This document shows positions 6,620 through 7,416 of a DNA stretch of 7,416 bases, piece by piece (within the stretch, counting starts at the first letter, position 1; the number at the start of each line of letters is the position of its first letter). A program made the position numbers and the translations under genes. This DNA is from Bathymodiolus brooksi thiotrophic gill symbiont (lineage in GTDB: Bacteria > Pseudomonadota > Gammaproteobacteria > PS1 > Pseudothioglobaceae): contig NZ_CAHJWD020000115.1 of NCBI RefSeq assembly GCF_903642095.1, positions 1 to 7,416 of the forward strand. The letters run 5' to 3'. Under the pieces are notes generated by a model. That model searched no databases, was not told where the DNA came from, and saw only the letters and a list, made by a program, of their open reading frames with translations.

Positions 6620-6818
6620 CCTTATATAAATCGCTTCACCAATCATTTTTCTATTCATTCAAAACCATCTTACCCTCAGAAAGTGGTGTTACACTCCATT
6701 ACAGCACGATTTTGCCTTAGATCCTATTATTCCGCCATTTGACTTCCATTTTCGAATCTACACACGTGATCTCGCGATACTAACTGAATGATAACAGTAA
6801 CGCATTGCATGATGGGAG
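6620..6818 (+). repeat. Left arm of the inverted-repeat element
   Basis: This arm is the reverse complement of 7225-7416. It starts CCTTATATAAATCGC and ends near GCATGATGGGAG. Its inner part holds motifs that resemble animal promoter sites: CCGCCATTT (YY1-like), CACGTGA (E-box), TCTCGCGA and CATGATGGGAG. Both arms contain TATATAAAT and a CACGTGA core. A promoter role is only a suggestion. Confidence 0.88.
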
Positions 6819-6884
6819 CTACTTAATTCAGCGCACCAAATTATTTGGAGCATTATTTGCATACGTAAACAACATTCAAATCAC

Positions 6885-7047
6885 ATGGAAGACCATACAT
6901 TTAAGCGTATTCTACAGGACAAACAGTCCATCTATAGATCAAAGCAGAGCAGAAGGAAATAATACAGAATGTGTTGGAAAGAAAAGATTCAATGGCAGAG
7001 TGTTGCCAATGGGCTTCGGAAAGAGCATGTGTTACGTCCCCCTTTTT
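6885..7047 (+). pseudogene. Relic of a RecQ-like DNA helicase N-terminus, with two frame changes
   Basis: Reading from an ATG at 6885 gives MEDHTFKRILQDKQSIY (to 6935). Skipping two bases (6936-6937) continues as IKAEQKEIIQ NVLERKDSMA (6938-6997), and skipping two more (6998-6999) continues as VLPMGFGKSM CYVPLF (7000-7047). The composite has the layout of a RecQ-family helicase start: a Q-motif-like EQ followed at the usual distance by motif I (Walker A), normally LPTGFGKS; here T is replaced by M. Downstream the similarity stops, so at most about 54 residues of a protein of several hundred remain. It cannot encode a working helicase. The first frame change coincides with a TATAG that resembles a splice acceptor, and AAG/GTAC near 7055 resembles a donor, so an exon-capture origin is possible. 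Confidence 0.6.
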
Positions 7048-7224
7048 TGGACAAGGTACTACATCATTTTTTTTTCTTATGGTTATCTGTAATTCACTAT
7101 TGCTGTTAAAATCATTACCAATCAATATAATCAACTGTATTAAATTTTATGTTAATTGTTCTGCCTTAACAGGCGTGTATGATTGGCAATACAAATATTT
7201 GTTTGTTTGTTTATATGCAAATCA
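7048..7224. other. Spacer 3' of the helicase relic; no gene seen
   Basis: This is AT-rich sequence with a run of nine T at 7069-7077 and a GTTT repeat near 7199-7211. The open frames across it carry no recognisable motif. Confidence 0.45.
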
Positions 7225-7416
7225 TCTCCCATGATACATTGCGGTAATCGTGGTTTTCTCGTAGTCACGTGACAAATGTTTGAAAAATGGAAGACAAATG
7301 ACGAAATCATAGGATCTAAGGCAAAATCGTGCTGTAATGGAGTGTAGCACCACTTTCTGAGGGTAAGATGGTTATGAATGAATAGAAAAATGATTGGTGA
7401 AGCGATTTATATAAGG
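7225..7416 (-). repeat. Right arm of the inverted-repeat element (continues past window)
   Basis: This is the reverse complement of the left arm. The outer 108 bases differ at only two positions, and the inner part is diverged. It includes the palindrome GTCACGTGAC (7264-7273). The arm is still matching at the last base of the window. Confidence 0.88.

Larger units (their letters stand above)
6620..7416. mobile_element. Inverted-repeat (foldback/TIR) DNA element, right end outside window
   Basis: Two long inverted arms, 6620-6818 and 7225-7416, flank a spacer of about 400 bases. The outer 108 bases match at 106 positions (6620-6727 against 7309-7416) and similarity then decays inward. Because the match runs right up to the window edge, the true termini and target duplication are not visible, and the left end may lie upstream of 6620. 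No transposase is encoded. The spacer holds a relic of a RecQ-like helicase start, so this looks like an internally deleted copy of a larger element, or one that captured a gene fragment. Confidence 0.8.

Noticed and set aside
6523..6720. 65-codon open frame on the plus strand overlapping the left arm
   Set aside because: It has no motif and is partly repeated in the inverted arm, so it is repeat DNA rather than a gene.

Overview
The window reads as animal (metazoan) genomic DNA made almost entirely of mobile elements. It is AT-rich, has no bacterial-style operons or ribosome binding sites, and carries an APE-type, two-ORF LINE whose reverse transcriptase and C-terminal cysteine/histidine motif resemble elements I know from marine and freshwater invertebrates, bivalves in particular. 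The host assignment is an inference. No ordinary cellular gene was found.

Layout: (1) Positions 1 to about 6460 are one plus-strand non-LTR retrotransposon: a short 5' leader (1-139), ORF1, ORF2 (2383-5832, 1149 residues, intact) and an AT-rich 3' region whose end I cannot place. (2) A second element of about 1.1 kb (154-1261), with terminal inverted repeats and a TA duplication, sits inside the fifth codon of ORF1. Removing it with one TA copy restores an ATG at 140 in frame with the rest of ORF1, giving 388 codons, so this is a nested insertion. (3) A 54-base hairpin (6469-6522) lies beyond the LINE 3' region. (4) From 6620 to the window end are two long inverted arms, 106/108 identical over their outer part, around a spacer holding a frameshifted fragment of a RecQ-like helicase N-terminus. 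This element runs off the right edge.

How the parts work together: in the LINE, ORF1 (basic N-terminus, coiled coils, Q/N/P-rich tail) should supply the RNA-binding particle protein, and ORF2 the endonuclease and reverse transcriptase for target-primed integration. The most interesting signal is at their junction: a U UUU UUA heptamer in the ORF1 frame, a 7-base spacer and an 8-bp stem-loop, with the minus-one frame leading into ORF2. This is the layout of a programmed minus-one frameshift site and would make an ORF1-ORF2 fusion of about 1527 residues in an uninterrupted copy. The ORF2 ATG lies inside the stem. Since both ORFs downstream of the insertion are open, the LINE copy looks fairly young, but the insertion probably disables normal ORF1 translation here.
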